DNA of 24,090 nucleotides from DAOUMU01 sp034409055 (GCA_034409055.1 DAOUMU010000493.1:1-24090); one strand, 5' to 3'; shown: positions 15,603-22,869, counted from the first letter of the stretch. A program made the numbers and translations. Notes: generated by a model from the sequence alone, not told the origin.

Positions 15603-16234
15603 GACGAAGCTCCTTCTGTTTCTGGCTGTAAGGCGTCCAGAACAAGCTGTTCGGTATGCTTGAAGACTTGTTCGGGTTGGACCAGATCTTCACCGGCAAG
15701 CAGGGAGAGAATGACCACGCCATCCAGAATGATCATTGGCAGAGCGGACAAGGCTGCAACGTTAGTGGACTTAAACTCACCATTGGCGATCCCCGCCTCG
15801 ATAATGGCCATCACAGTTTGCTGCATTGTCTGAAACAGGTGGCGAAAGCTGGCGGCGGCTTCGGGCTTACGTAGCGCGTAGGCCCAAAACTCGACCAGTA
15901 CGGGTAGTAAATCCCGATCAGCTTCCAGAAAATTCAGACCGACCTGGCTGATCAGCCGCAGTTTGTCGGTCGCACTCATAGGGGTATCAGGCAACCCTTT
16001 GACCACCTCTTCCAACCTCTCTGCCCAGATAGAGAGCAGGGCCATAAACAGATCATCCTTGCTACGGAAGTAGTGATACAAGGTGCCCTGACTGACCCCA
16101 ATCGTCTGGGCAATGTCTGACATTCTGGTAGCGTGAAAGCCCTGTTTAGCAAAAACGCGTCGGGCCGCTTCCAGAATTTGCTCCGTTCGCGCCTGGCGAA
16201 TTTCCTCAGTTTGGGCTCTGGTACGAGGTGACAT
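15599..16234 (-). CDS. TetR/AcrR-family transcriptional repressor (TetR1)
   Basis: A 211-residue one-component regulator. The N-terminal helix-turn-helix (about 16-64; ARRVFAKQGFHATRMSDIA, then VSQGTLYHYFRSKDDL) is a textbook TetR domain; the C-terminal part is the ligand-binding and dimer region, and the ligand is unknown. The ATG has a purine-rich ribosome site (AAAGGAAAG). The palindrome at 16264-16281 directly in front implies self-repression. The same core in front of the ATPase operon, 5.7 kb away, implies joint control. Its stop overlaps the start of the permease at 14484. Confidence 0.95.
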   Translation of the reverse strand: MSPRTRAQTEEIRQARTEQILEAARRVFAKQGFHATRMSDIAQTIGVSQGTLYHYFRSKDDLFMALLSIWAERLEEVVKGLPDTPMSATDKLRLISQVGLNFLEADRDLLPVLVEFWAYALRKPEAAASFRHLFQTMQQTVMAIIEAGIANGEFKSTNVAALSALPMIILDGVVILSLLAGEDLVQPEQVFKHTEQLVLDALQPETEGASS

Positions 16235-16263
16235 AGACCATCGCTTTCCTTTCTATTTTTTTA

Positions 16264-16281
16264 ATTGACTGACCAGTCAAT
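16264..16281. promoter_or_regulatory. TetR1 operator at its own gene
   Basis: A perfect palindrome with 8-bp arms, ATTGACTG-AC-CAGTCAAT. The core GACTGACCAGTC also occurs in the operator at 10575-10598. It begins three bases downstream of the -10 box, over the expected start of transcription. Confidence 0.85.
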
Positions 16282-16284
16282 CAA

Positions 16285-16313
16285 AATATATCATGGAAAG
16301 AAATGAGAGTAAA
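16285..16313 (-). promoter_or_regulatory. tetR1 promoter
   Basis: Minus strand TTTACT (16308-16313), 17 bases, TATATT (16285-16290). The spacing to the operator is typical of autorepression. A further small palindrome AGTACC-AG-GGTACT (16316-16329) lies just upstream of the -35 box. Confidence 0.7.
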
Positions 16314-16356
16314 ATAGTACCAGGGTACTTAATATTCAATTGTTAAAGTACGACAT

Positions 16357-16433
16357 GACGAACGACGAGCGACGAATGACGAAATTTACCAATACAACAG
16401 GTCAATTCGTCCTTTGTCCTTGGTCATTCGTCA
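16357..16433. repeat. Inverted heptamer-repeat cassette downstream of the ICMT-like gene
   Basis: Four tandem heptamers GACGAAC, GACGAGC, GACGAAT, GACGAAA (16357-16384) face four of the complementary type, TTCGTCC, TTTGTCC, TTGGTCA, TTCGTCA (16406-16433), across 21 bases. The outermost parts pair perfectly (GACGAATGAC with GTCATTCGTC). The design is the same as the cassette at 7002-7069 but with a different heptamer. It separates the TetR2 operon end from the tetR1 promoter and may act as a transcript end, although no T-run is present. Confidence 0.75.
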
Positions 16434-16497
16434 AAACCAACTGTGCGACTTTTGCGTTATTGCCTTATTCCCTAAAACCTTGTCTGAAACTGCACCC

Positions 16498-17085
16498 TTA
16501 GCCCCACTTGGGAAGTAAAAACCCGGTACGCTTCTGGTATTCCACATAGGCTTGCCCGTAGCGAATGCGCAAATCCCGCTCCTCGGCCAGACACATGGCG
16601 ATGAAGATAGGGATCCACACGAAAGAGTACAGCACCAGAAAGGGCGAATGGAGCAAAAAGGCAATCACCCACCAGAAGGGCAACTCGCCCACGGCCTGGG
16701 GATGCCGGATCTTCTCATAGATGCCGCCGTACATGGTGTGTTCTTTTTTGACCACCATCGTTTCTTCGCCCGCATCCCGCATGCCGCGATACCAGACGTA
16801 GCCCGAAGGGAGGGCAATCACCACCGCGATCAAAGCCGACACCCACCAACTCCAGGGAAAGGTATGGGGTAGGGGAATCGGCAGCGGGTAGAAAACGTAC
16901 AGGATGTAGTTGATGGTTACAACGCCCATAAAAAGGCCGGCGATAAACCGGTACTGGGTGCATTTTTTGTAGGCAGCCGGGCCAATTTTTTGTTCCAGGG
17001 CCGCCGGGCCGACACTTTTGACGTAGAAATAAAGGACCAGTAAGGTTGAGATAATCAATACAACAAAATTAATCCAGGCAATCAT
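16498..17085 (-). CDS. ICMT/PEMT-fold integral membrane methyltransferase-like protein
   Basis: A 195-residue membrane protein with about five hydrophobic segments. The C-terminal part carries the isoprenylcysteine carboxyl methyltransferase / phospholipid methyltransferase signature: GGIYEKIRHPQ (120-130, with Arg-His-Pro 127-129) and, after a helical hairpin, AEERDLRIRYGQAYVEY (167-183). In characterised relatives these residues bind S-adenosylmethionine. I chose the ATG at 17085 with its GGAGGAAAATT ribosome site; the frame stays open to 17133, but the extra 16 residues have neither a ribosome site nor family likeness. It is the last gene of the TetR2 operon. The substrate is unknown; lipid, isoprenoid or the exported compound are possibilities. 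Confidence 0.82.
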   Translation of the reverse strand: MIAWINFVVLIISTLLVLYFYVKSVGPAALEQKIGPAAYKKCTQYRFIAGLFMGVVTINYILYVFYPLPIPLPHTFPWSWWVSALIAVVIALPSGYVWYRGMRDAGEETMVVKKEHTMYGGIYEKIRHPQAVGELPFWWVIAFLLHSPFLVLYSFVWIPIFIAMCLAEERDLRIRYGQAYVEYQKRTGFLLPKWG

Positions 17086-17105
17086 AATTTTCCTCCATAG
17101 ATGTG

Positions 17106-17145
17106 ACAACCGGCCTGGTTGATGATGGCACACATCACCGGTTGT
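17106..17145. repeat. Inverted repeat between two methyltransferase-like genes
   Basis: ACAACCGG (17106-17113) and CCGGTTGT (17138-17145) pair perfectly, with a nested TGATG/CATCA pairing inside. It lies in the 61-base gap inside the operon. With no T-run it is more likely an RNA-stability or attenuation hairpin than a terminator. Confidence 0.5.
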
Positions 17146-17146
17146 T

Positions 17147-17656
17147 CTATCGAAAAAACTTTAATGGATTCGGGAAGAACCGGGGTACTTTATCAAGATA
17201 CGCTTCATAGGGCGTCCCAAATCGTTTTCGTAACTCAGGTTCTTCAACGAAAATTGCATTCAGATAAACAATCACGCCAAATGTAATGGCGATAACCAGT
17301 AATGATGGTGAATAATAGACCAGGGTCTGTCCGAGCAGGGTCAAAAAGCCACCCAAAGCCATTGGGTTTCTTGAATATTTGTAGGGGCCGGTGACGATGA
17401 GCCTTTTAGGGGGCAATTTAGGATTAGGGGTGCCCTGCCCCTTGACTTTGAATAAAAAGATCGTCCAGCCGGCTATTACGGAACCAGTTACGATGAGCAG
17501 AATCCCGCACAGGATCATCAAAAGTGAATCGGTAAATATTTTTGGGTAGTTGAAGAAAAACGTGTCAATAAACTTACCAGCTAGAGGCGATACCACCCAA
17601 ATTGCCAAAAAGACAGTGATGTATGTAGCTACTTCTATGGCTCTATCCCGTTTCAT
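17147..17656 (-). CDS. ICMT/PEMT-fold integral membrane methyltransferase-like protein
   Basis: A 169-residue protein with four to five membrane segments (about 11-30, 43-70, 103-135). It has the classic signature GPYKYSRNPMALG (90-102), then VEEPELRKRFGTPYEAYLDKV (137-157) and a terminal PRFFPNP. This is the closest of the three to canonical members; many relatives have His where this has Asn in RNP. I use the ATG at 17656 with AGGA ten bases upstream; a TTG six bases earlier would add two residues. It follows the permease at 17712 by 55 bases and precedes the second methyltransferase-like gene. The two are not close in sequence, so they are not a recent duplication. Confidence 0.87.
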   Translation of the reverse strand: MKRDRAIEVATYITVFLAIWVVSPLAGKFIDTFFFNYPKIFTDSLLMILCGILLIVTGSVIAGWTIFLFKVKGQGTPNPKLPPKRLIVTGPYKYSRNPMALGGFLTLLGQTLVYYSPSLLVIAITFGVIVYLNAIFVEEPELRKRFGTPYEAYLDKVPRFFPNPLKFFR

Positions 17657-17711
17657 CTCCAAACCATCCTATTAGTAAATTAGCCTACGAACTGTGCCCG
17701 AAATTAACCGC

Positions 17712-18833
17712 TTATTCCAACTTTTTCCTAAACCGAGTGGCGGCCAGAATAAGTATCACCGTACTGAAAATCAGCACCGCGATCACCTGTTGAATCAAAA
17801 TTTCTAATCCGACGCCCTTTAAGATGATGCCGCGTATAATGACCATCGCATAGCGGGCCGGAACGAGATAGGTGATGACCTGCAACCAGCCGGGCATCGC
17901 CTCAATGGGGAACAGGAACCCACTCAAATAGACCGTCGGTAGGGCAGTGGCAAAGGTCATCAGCAAGGCCTCTTGTTGGGTGGTGGCCACCGTGGAGACA
18001 AAGATGCCCAGTCCCAGGGAGGTCAACATGAACAGTCCGGACAAACCCAGTAGCAAGGGCACACTGCCGTTTATCGGCACACCGAAGAGTAATACGCCAA
18101 TGATAAGAACCTCAATGACCACCACAAAAGAAACCAGAACATAGGGTATAACTTTGGCTACCACCAATTCAAGGGGTCGGATTGGGGTTACGATCAACTG
18201 TTCAATCGTTCCCAACTCTCGTTCACGGACGATGGCGGTGGCCGTAAAAAGGATGGTAAAGACAAACAGCACCAGCACCATCATGCCGGGGATCATGAAG
18301 TAGGCGCTTTCCAGATTGGGGTTGTACCAGACCCGGGGTCTGACGTCGACCCCCGGCAGGCTATCGACCGACGTGCCGAGACGTTGCTCAATGCGCTCGA
18401 TGGTAACGGCCTGCCCCACCTGCTGTGAGGCGGCCAAGACGGTATTGGCCGCGGTTGGGTCTGAACCGTCGATCAAGAAGGCCACCTCGGCCGGTTTTTG
18501 GGCCACGACTTGCTGGCCATAGCCGGCGGGAATGACTAGCGCGCCGCGCACATCACCACGATCGATCAAATAAGTCAGGTCATCTTCTCTAGGCACGTAG
18601 ACCACCAGGTCAAAGGAGTTAGAGGCCCGGTAAGCTTCAATCAAGCTGCGGCTCTGCGGGCTTTTATCCCCATCATAAACGGCAGTACGCAAATGCTCAA
18701 TATCGGTGGTGGCCGCGTAGCCAAGCAAGATCAGCATCACCAGCGGCATAACAATCATGATCCCCAGCGTGCGCGGGTCTCGCGAAATGTGGATAAATTC
18801 TTTGCGGATTAGATTAAGGACTCTGAGTAACAT
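17712..18833 (-). CDS. ABC-2 type exporter permease
   Basis: Membrane subunit of 373 residues. Start RKEFIHISRDPRTL, membrane helix (about 23-41), outside domain with FLIDGSDPTAANTVLAAS, then RPRVWYNPNLES, coupling motif RERELGTIEQLIVTPIRP (203-220), and C-terminal helices ending RFRKKLE. By eye roughly three quarters of its residues match the permease at 18869, so the pair arose by recent tandem duplication. They probably form a heterodimeric channel. The promoter is inherited from the tetR2 operon. No ATPase lies beside them. Confidence 0.94.
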   Translation of the reverse strand: MLLRVLNLIRKEFIHISRDPRTLGIMIVMPLVMLILLGYAATTDIEHLRTAVYDGDKSPQSRSLIEAYRASNSFDLVVYVPREDDLTYLIDRGDVRGALVIPAGYGQQVVAQKPAEVAFLIDGSDPTAANTVLAASQQVGQAVTIERIEQRLGTSVDSLPGVDVRPRVWYNPNLESAYFMIPGMMVLVLFVFTILFTATAIVRERELGTIEQLIVTPIRPLELVVAKVIPYVLVSFVVVIEVLIIGVLLFGVPINGSVPLLLGLSGLFMLTSLGLGIFVSTVATTQQEALLMTFATALPTVYLSGFLFPIEAMPGWLQVITYLVPARYAMVIIRGIILKGVGLEILIQQVIAVLIFSTVILILAATRFRKKLE

Positions 18834-18868
18834 CGCTCACATACCCGTTATTAACCATCAATTTCTCA

Positions 18869-19987
18869 TTACAGCTTCTTCTTGAAGCGGGTTGAGGCCA
18901 GGGTGACAATTATGGTAGCAAAGATAAGGATAGCCATCACCTGTTCAATCAAGATCTCCAACCCGACACCCTTCAAGATGATGCCCCGTATAATGATCAG
19001 GCCATAGCGAGCCGGGATGACAAAACTGATGGCTTGCAGCCAGCCGGGCATCGCCTCGATGGGGAAGAAGAAACCGCTCAGGAAGATGGTGGGCATGATG
19101 GTGGCAAAGGTCATTAAAAACGCCTCCACCTGAGTCTTGGCCAGACTGGAAATGAAGATGCCAATCCCCAGCGCCGTAACCAAAAACAGGCTGCACAGGC
19201 CCAGCAGCAGGGGGATACTCCCGTTAATCGGCACGCCAAAAACTAACACCCCTCCGGCGAGAACCTCGATAACCACCAAGAAAGAGACCAGAATATAAGG
19301 CAAAACCTTGGCCACTACCAGTTCGATGGGACGGATGGGAGTCACAATTAACTGTTCAATCGTTCCCAATTCTCGCTCACGGACAATGGAGGTGGAGGTA
19401 AAGAGTGTCGTAAACAGAAAGAGCACGATAACGATGATACCGGGAATCATGAAATGAGAGCTTTCCAGGTTGGGGTTGTACCAGACGCGGGGTCTGACAT
19501 CGACTCCCGGCAGGTGGCCAACTACTGCGCCAAATTGTTTTTCAAGCGTTCTGATGGAAACAGCCTGCCCCACCTGTTGTGAGGCGGCAAAGACGGTATT
19601 GGCCACCGCCGGGTCCGAACCGTCGATAAGGAAGGCCACGTCGGTTCGTTCGTCGGCTGCCATATGTCGTCCGTAACCGGTGGGAATAACCAGGGCGCCG
19701 CGCACGTCACCGTGATCGATCAAATATCTCAGGTCATCTTCTTTTTCGACATAGGCGACAATGTCGAAGTAATTGGAGGCCTGGTAAGCTTCAATCAGGT
19801 CACGACTCTGGGGGGTTTTGTCGGCATCATACACGGCAGTGCGCAGGTGTTCAATATCGGTGGTGGCGGCGTACCCCAGGACGGTCAGCATGACGAGGGG
19901 AATAACGATCATAATAGCCAGGGTGCGTGGGTCTCGCACGATATGAAGCAATTCTTTGCGAATTAAGCTAAACGTTCGTCGAAACAT
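18869..19987 (-). CDS. ABC-2 type exporter permease
   Basis: Membrane subunit of 372 residues with the same layout as its downstream paralogue: RKELLHIVRDPRTL, a membrane helix (about 23-41), an outside domain with FLIDGSDPAVANTVFAAS, coupling motif RERELGTIEQLIVTPIRP, and C-terminal helices ending RFKKKL. Differences from the paralogue cluster in the outside domain (about 105-160) and in the helix after the coupling region, where substrate contact would be expected. It starts 39 bases after the tetR2 stop codon, with a weak ribosome site, and is the second gene of that operon. Confidence 0.94.
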   Translation of the reverse strand: MFRRTFSLIRKELLHIVRDPRTLAIMIVIPLVMLTVLGYAATTDIEHLRTAVYDADKTPQSRDLIEAYQASNYFDIVAYVEKEDDLRYLIDHGDVRGALVIPTGYGRHMAADERTDVAFLIDGSDPAVANTVFAASQQVGQAVSIRTLEKQFGAVVGHLPGVDVRPRVWYNPNLESSHFMIPGIIVIVLFLFTTLFTSTSIVRERELGTIEQLIVTPIRPIELVVAKVLPYILVSFLVVIEVLAGGVLVFGVPINGSIPLLLGLCSLFLVTALGIGIFISSLAKTQVEAFLMTFATIMPTIFLSGFFFPIEAMPGWLQAISFVIPARYGLIIIRGIILKGVGLEILIEQVMAILIFATIIVTLASTRFKKKL

Positions 19988-20026
19988 GGTTCAAATCCCA
20001 GTTTTTGGTTGCAACTACCCATTAGT

Positions 20027-20659
20027 TCATGCTTCATTGTCTTCATTAATGAGCAGCCCATCCAAGAAGATCGAAACAACCTGCTCGATTAGTTCGTCTT
20101 TGGAGAGGTTGTTGTAACGCTCGTCCAACCCAGATAGTCTCAAGGCAAAGTTGATAAACACCGCTCCAACAAAACTACGTGTGGCAATCACCGGGTCTAC
20201 CTGCCGAAATCGACCGGCCTCAATGTTTGCCTGGACAAACTTCTCGACATAACTGGCGATGGGCATGGCGATTCGATTGTAAACCGTGTCACGCATTTCT
20301 TCATCGGTCAGCATTTCGGCAATAAGGGGGATCATTCGATTGCCAAAATTTTTAGCGATTTCGTAGCGGTCGTTCAGGACAGCCGCCAAATATTCTCTTG
20401 GATCCTCGGGCGGATGATCGATGACAATATTCTTGACCGACTGCATGCCAATGACGTCAATCATAGCTACCAGCAATTCGCGTTTGTTCTGGAAGTAGTT
20501 ATAGATGGTGCCTTCGGACACACCGGCCGCTTTGGCAATCTCTTTGGTGGTGGCCTGATGATACCCTTTTTCGGCAAAGACCTGGGCCGCACCCGTTAAA
20601 ATCTGCTGGCGTCGGACTTCAGTCATTTGTTCTTTGAAGTCAATGGGGTTTGGTAACAT
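20027..20659 (-). CDS. TetR/AcrR-family transcriptional repressor (TetR2)
   Basis: A 210-residue regulator. The helix-turn-helix region (GAAQVFAEKGYHQATTKEIA, then VSEGTIYNYFQNKRELL; about 20-68) is clear. The remainder is the helical ligand and dimer domain, with the VIATRSFVGAVFINFAL helix typical of the family. I chose the ATG at 20659, which has GGAG nine bases upstream. The frame stays open to 20737, but that would place the start inside the promoter and operators. It heads the operon of two ABC-2 permeases and two methyltransferase-like genes and almost surely represses it in the absence of its ligand. It is not close to TetR1 outside the DNA-binding domain. Confidence 0.95.
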   Translation of the reverse strand: MLPNPIDFKEQMTEVRRQQILTGAAQVFAEKGYHQATTKEIAKAAGVSEGTIYNYFQNKRELLVAMIDVIGMQSVKNIVIDHPPEDPREYLAAVLNDRYEIAKNFGNRMIPLIAEMLTDEEMRDTVYNRIAMPIASYVEKFVQANIEAGRFRQVDPVIATRSFVGAVFINFALRLSGLDERYNNLSKDELIEQVVSIFLDGLLINEDNEA

Positions 20660-20686
20660 TTCAATAGACTCCGTTGCAAGGCGAAT

Positions 20687-20741
20687 TGAGCATACAATCA
20701 TATGAGTGAGCAAACAATCATTTGATTGAGTATACACTCAT
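20687..20741 (-). promoter_or_regulatory. Three tandem 15-bp operators with a 20-bp period
   Basis: Read on the minus strand: ATGAGTGTATACTCA (20741-20727), ATGATTGTTTGCTCA (20721-20707) and ATGATTGTATGCTCA (20701-20687), each separated by five bases. The first is nearly a perfect palindrome (TGAGT/ACTCA arms) and overlaps the -10 box and start point; the others differ by a few bases. A 20-bp step is about two helical turns, so three dimers could bind on one face of the DNA. Confidence 0.8.
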
Positions 20742-20768
20742 TATATCAAAGATCAACCCAAATGTCAA
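20740..20768 (-). promoter_or_regulatory. Consensus sigma-70 promoter of the tetR2 operon
   Basis: Minus strand TTGACA (20763-20768), 17 bases, TATAAT (20740-20745), a full match to the consensus. The first operator overlaps its -10 box, so the operon should be strongly expressed once TetR2 lets go. Confidence 0.9.
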
Positions 20769-20778
20769 TACTTAGTTG

Positions 20779-20833
20779 ACATAAGTTATTCTATTTTTAA
20801 AGTGCAACTTATGTAAGACAAGCTTTAGCTTGT
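20779..20833. repeat. Two adjacent inverted repeats upstream of the tetR2 promoter
   Basis: ACATAAGTT (20779-20787) pairs with AACTTATGT (20806-20814), and ACAAGCT (20818-20824) pairs with AGCTTGT (20827-20833) across two bases. No T-run follows in either direction. They may be transcript-end hairpins or remains of another element. Confidence 0.4.
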
Positions 20834-20841
20834 GTAATACC

Positions 20842-21250
20842 GGGCAAACTAATGAACTTTAAGAAAATAATCGGGTCATTGAAGTCGGGTTGCATATAAC
20901 AACGGATCATAGGGATCAAACGGATTTGATCGGGAGCGTTAAGGGTTTGGGACGGGCGTATGTAATCATTGGGGGGTGTACCAAACAGGTAAGCGGATGA
21001 GGAACGGCGACCGCAGGAAGTGCGGATAATCACCGCCAAGCCTGGACATATCCGCTAATCCGCTAAATATCCGCTGCCCGATTGGCTGCGGTTCGTTGGC
21101 TATCGTACCAGATTTTCGAGCCTTGTCCCAACTGTGAAACGCTCTCTTTGATCCGATAAATCCTCGAATCCGTTGTTATACCCGTACCGGGCACTGGTAT
21201 TTGTGAAATGCTATTACCCGATTAATTTTTTAATCTTCATAAGTTTGCCC
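20842..21250. mobile_element. MITE-like 409-bp imperfect palindrome
   Basis: Terminal inverted repeats of 35 bp (20842-20876 and 21216-21250) match at 30 positions, beginning GGGCAAACT and ending AGTTTGCCC. Pairing resumes inside: TATAACAACGGAT (20895-20907) faces ATCCGTTGTTATA (21168-21180), then AGCGTT and TTGGGAC recur in the same order, then AGCGGAT units in the middle (three ATCCGCT copies at 21050-21075). No transposase frame exists; the only open frame inside is short and unlike any family. TAC flanks both sides if one extra base is allowed, so a 2-3 bp target duplication is possible but not proven. Its right end coincides with the stop codon of the GNAT remnant. Nothing else is visible between the tetR2 promoter and that remnant. 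Confidence 0.7.
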
Positions 21251-21513
21251 TACAAATAAGTCATCTGCTTGACCAGCGTGGTCACAGCCGAAAAGCCCAT
21301 GATGCGCTGTAGGTAGGGGTATTGCCGCGTTTCGGTGGGCACAAAGCCAAGCCGTTCATAGAGGTGGCGTGCGCCCAGATTGGTATCCACCACGGCGAGA
21401 CAAATCGAACAGCACCTATTCGTGCGGGCAAAGTCAAACACAGCTTGCAGCAGTTGGGTACCGATGCCTCTCCGCCGCATCGAAGCATGGACCGCGATCG
21501 TCTCAAAGTTAAC
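21250..21513 (-). pseudogene. C-terminal half of a GNAT acetyltransferase
   Basis: Only the second half of a GNAT domain is present, about 87 residues. It has acetyl-CoA-binding motif A (ETIAVHASMRRRGIGTQLLQ) and motif B with DTNLGARHLYERLGFV. The first three strands of the fold, normally 60-70 residues, are missing. The fragment starts directly after the TAG stop of the glycosyltransferase and in the same frame; its own ATG at 21480 has no ribosome site. The heptamer AACTTTG occurs in the glycosyltransferase end and again 15 bases later at the GNAT start, which suggests a deletion joined the two. The stop codon lies at the edge of the palindromic element. A read-through product cannot be excluded. 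Confidence 0.75.
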
Positions 21514-22863
21514 CTATATTCGGCTAACAAAGTTCTCGATCAGACGGGCCGCCTCAGATGCCCCGCCGTAAGTCTGCATCTTTGCGCTGACTCGTCTGGC
21601 ATTTAAGGTGAAGGAGGGCTCGGCGAGAACATGTCTCACTTTAACCCGTACCTCCTCCGCTGGCACATGTTTCTTCCCCGAACCATCTTCAGTCGGTACG
21701 ATGAACTCTCCCGCTCCCAAAGCCGCAATCCGCCGGGCATTGCTCTCACGCTCGGAAAAGGTAGGAATGATAACGGCCGGTGTGCCTGTATAAAGCCCGG
21801 TCTGGCACGAGCCATACCCCCCATGATGGATTAGTAAATCACTCCGCCTGGCCATAGCCAGGCCTGGCACATAGGACTCGTGGTAGAAATTGGCAGGTAG
21901 GGGTAGGAGTTCCCTGGGTAAAGGTTGGTGGCCGGTGGTCAGGACAACCTGTACCGCCTCATCGGCCAGGGCGGTGATACAGGCGTGCAGAATCACCGCC
22001 GAGTCAAAGGGGCTGCCACCGGGCGTATAACGAAGATTGCCCGAATATATCCAAATTACCGGCTTATCCTGGTTCAAATCGTTCACCCAATCCGGCAATT
22101 CCGCCTCTGGCTTCTGCCACAGGAGCGGACCGATGTAGATACCCTTGGCCTTTTCAGGCAGAGGATCTGTTTCTGGCGTGCCCACCACCAGGGTTAAATC
22201 ACCAATATTAAGTTCTTCCATCTTACGGATCGGTTGCAGGTTATACCCGGCCAGAACCTTGTTGACCACGGGTACAGGGGTGGGTAGATCCGGTGGTGGC
22301 TCTTGCCACCAGATGAATCCCCGATTGTCTGGATGGGCGTCAACCTGAATAACCGTAACCAAAGGTTTGCCAATGGCCCGGGTGGCAATGCAAGCAAACG
22401 GGTTCCAAAAATCCACGATGACGTCTGCCCCGTAATCTGTCATCAGGTTGCTCAGGGCCTCGCAATGGGCCTGAACAAATCCTTTGTTCAGCATACCGGC
22501 CATTGCGCCGGCATGATCCATATTCCAGACAGTTGAAGTGAGGGGAGCGAACTTGGTCGGAATGGCCGGAAAAAGTTTGAGTAAAAAATTAAAGATATTG
22601 CCGTAGCCCTTTTTCAGGCGTTCTGATTTTACGAGTTTGTAAAGACCCCGGAAGTTTAAATCCTCTAGCCCGATATAATACAGGGGATGCTTAGGCAGAA
22701 AGTTATCAAACCCGGCTTCGGCAATCAATTTACGGGGCGCTCTGGCCGGACTACAAAAGGCAACCTGATGCCCTCGCTGGGCCAACTCACCGGCAATCGG
22801 TAAAGATCGGGTCAACAGACCGAGATCGTTAGAAGGCAGAGTCGTGAAAAGGAATTTTTTCAT
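21514..22863 (-). CDS. UGT-like glycosyltransferase (GT1/GT-B fold)
   Basis: A soluble 449-residue enzyme of the MGT/YjiC/UGT group, which moves sugar from an NDP-sugar to small hydrophobic acceptors such as macrolides, sterols or carotenoids. The N-terminal acceptor domain begins FLFTTLPSNDLGLL. The C-terminal donor domain has YVPGLAMARRSDLLIHHGGY (331-350; His-Gly-Gly 347-349), then TGLYTGTPAVIIP and SERESNARRIAALGAG. The catalytic His of the usual GHxxP segment is absent: the aligned segment reads GLLTRSLP, with Leu16 in that place. The gene follows the methyltransferase-like gene by six bases and is probably coupled to it and to the permease upstream. It could decorate or inactivate the compound that the exporters move. 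Such enzymes also give antibiotic self-resistance. Confidence 0.9.
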   Translation of the reverse strand: MKKFLFTTLPSNDLGLLTRSLPIAGELAQRGHQVAFCSPARAPRKLIAEAGFDNFLPKHPLYYIGLEDLNFRGLYKLVKSERLKKGYGNIFNFLLKLFPAIPTKFAPLTSTVWNMDHAGAMAGMLNKGFVQAHCEALSNLMTDYGADVIVDFWNPFACIATRAIGKPLVTVIQVDAHPDNRGFIWWQEPPPDLPTPVPVVNKVLAGYNLQPIRKMEELNIGDLTLVVGTPETDPLPEKAKGIYIGPLLWQKPEAELPDWVNDLNQDKPVIWIYSGNLRYTPGGSPFDSAVILHACITALADEAVQVVLTTGHQPLPRELLPLPANFYHESYVPGLAMARRSDLLIHHGGYGSCQTGLYTGTPAVIIPTFSERESNARRIAALGAGEFIVPTEDGSGKKHVPAEEVRVKVRHVLAEPSFTLNARRVSAKMQTYGGASEAARLIENFVSRI

Positions 22864-22869
22864 CTGGTA

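Noticed and set aside
16357..16433. Possible CRISPR array because of short regular repeats
   Set aside because: The unit is 7 bp with no spacers and the copies are inverted about a centre; no cas gene is near.
20660..20737. Longer TetR2 starting at 20737
   Set aside because: The extra codons run through the promoter start point and all three operators; the ATG at 20659 has a good ribosome site.
20809..21039. Short open frame on the minus strand within the palindromic element
   Set aside because: Composition and lack of any family likeness point to chance; the region is explained by inverted repeats.
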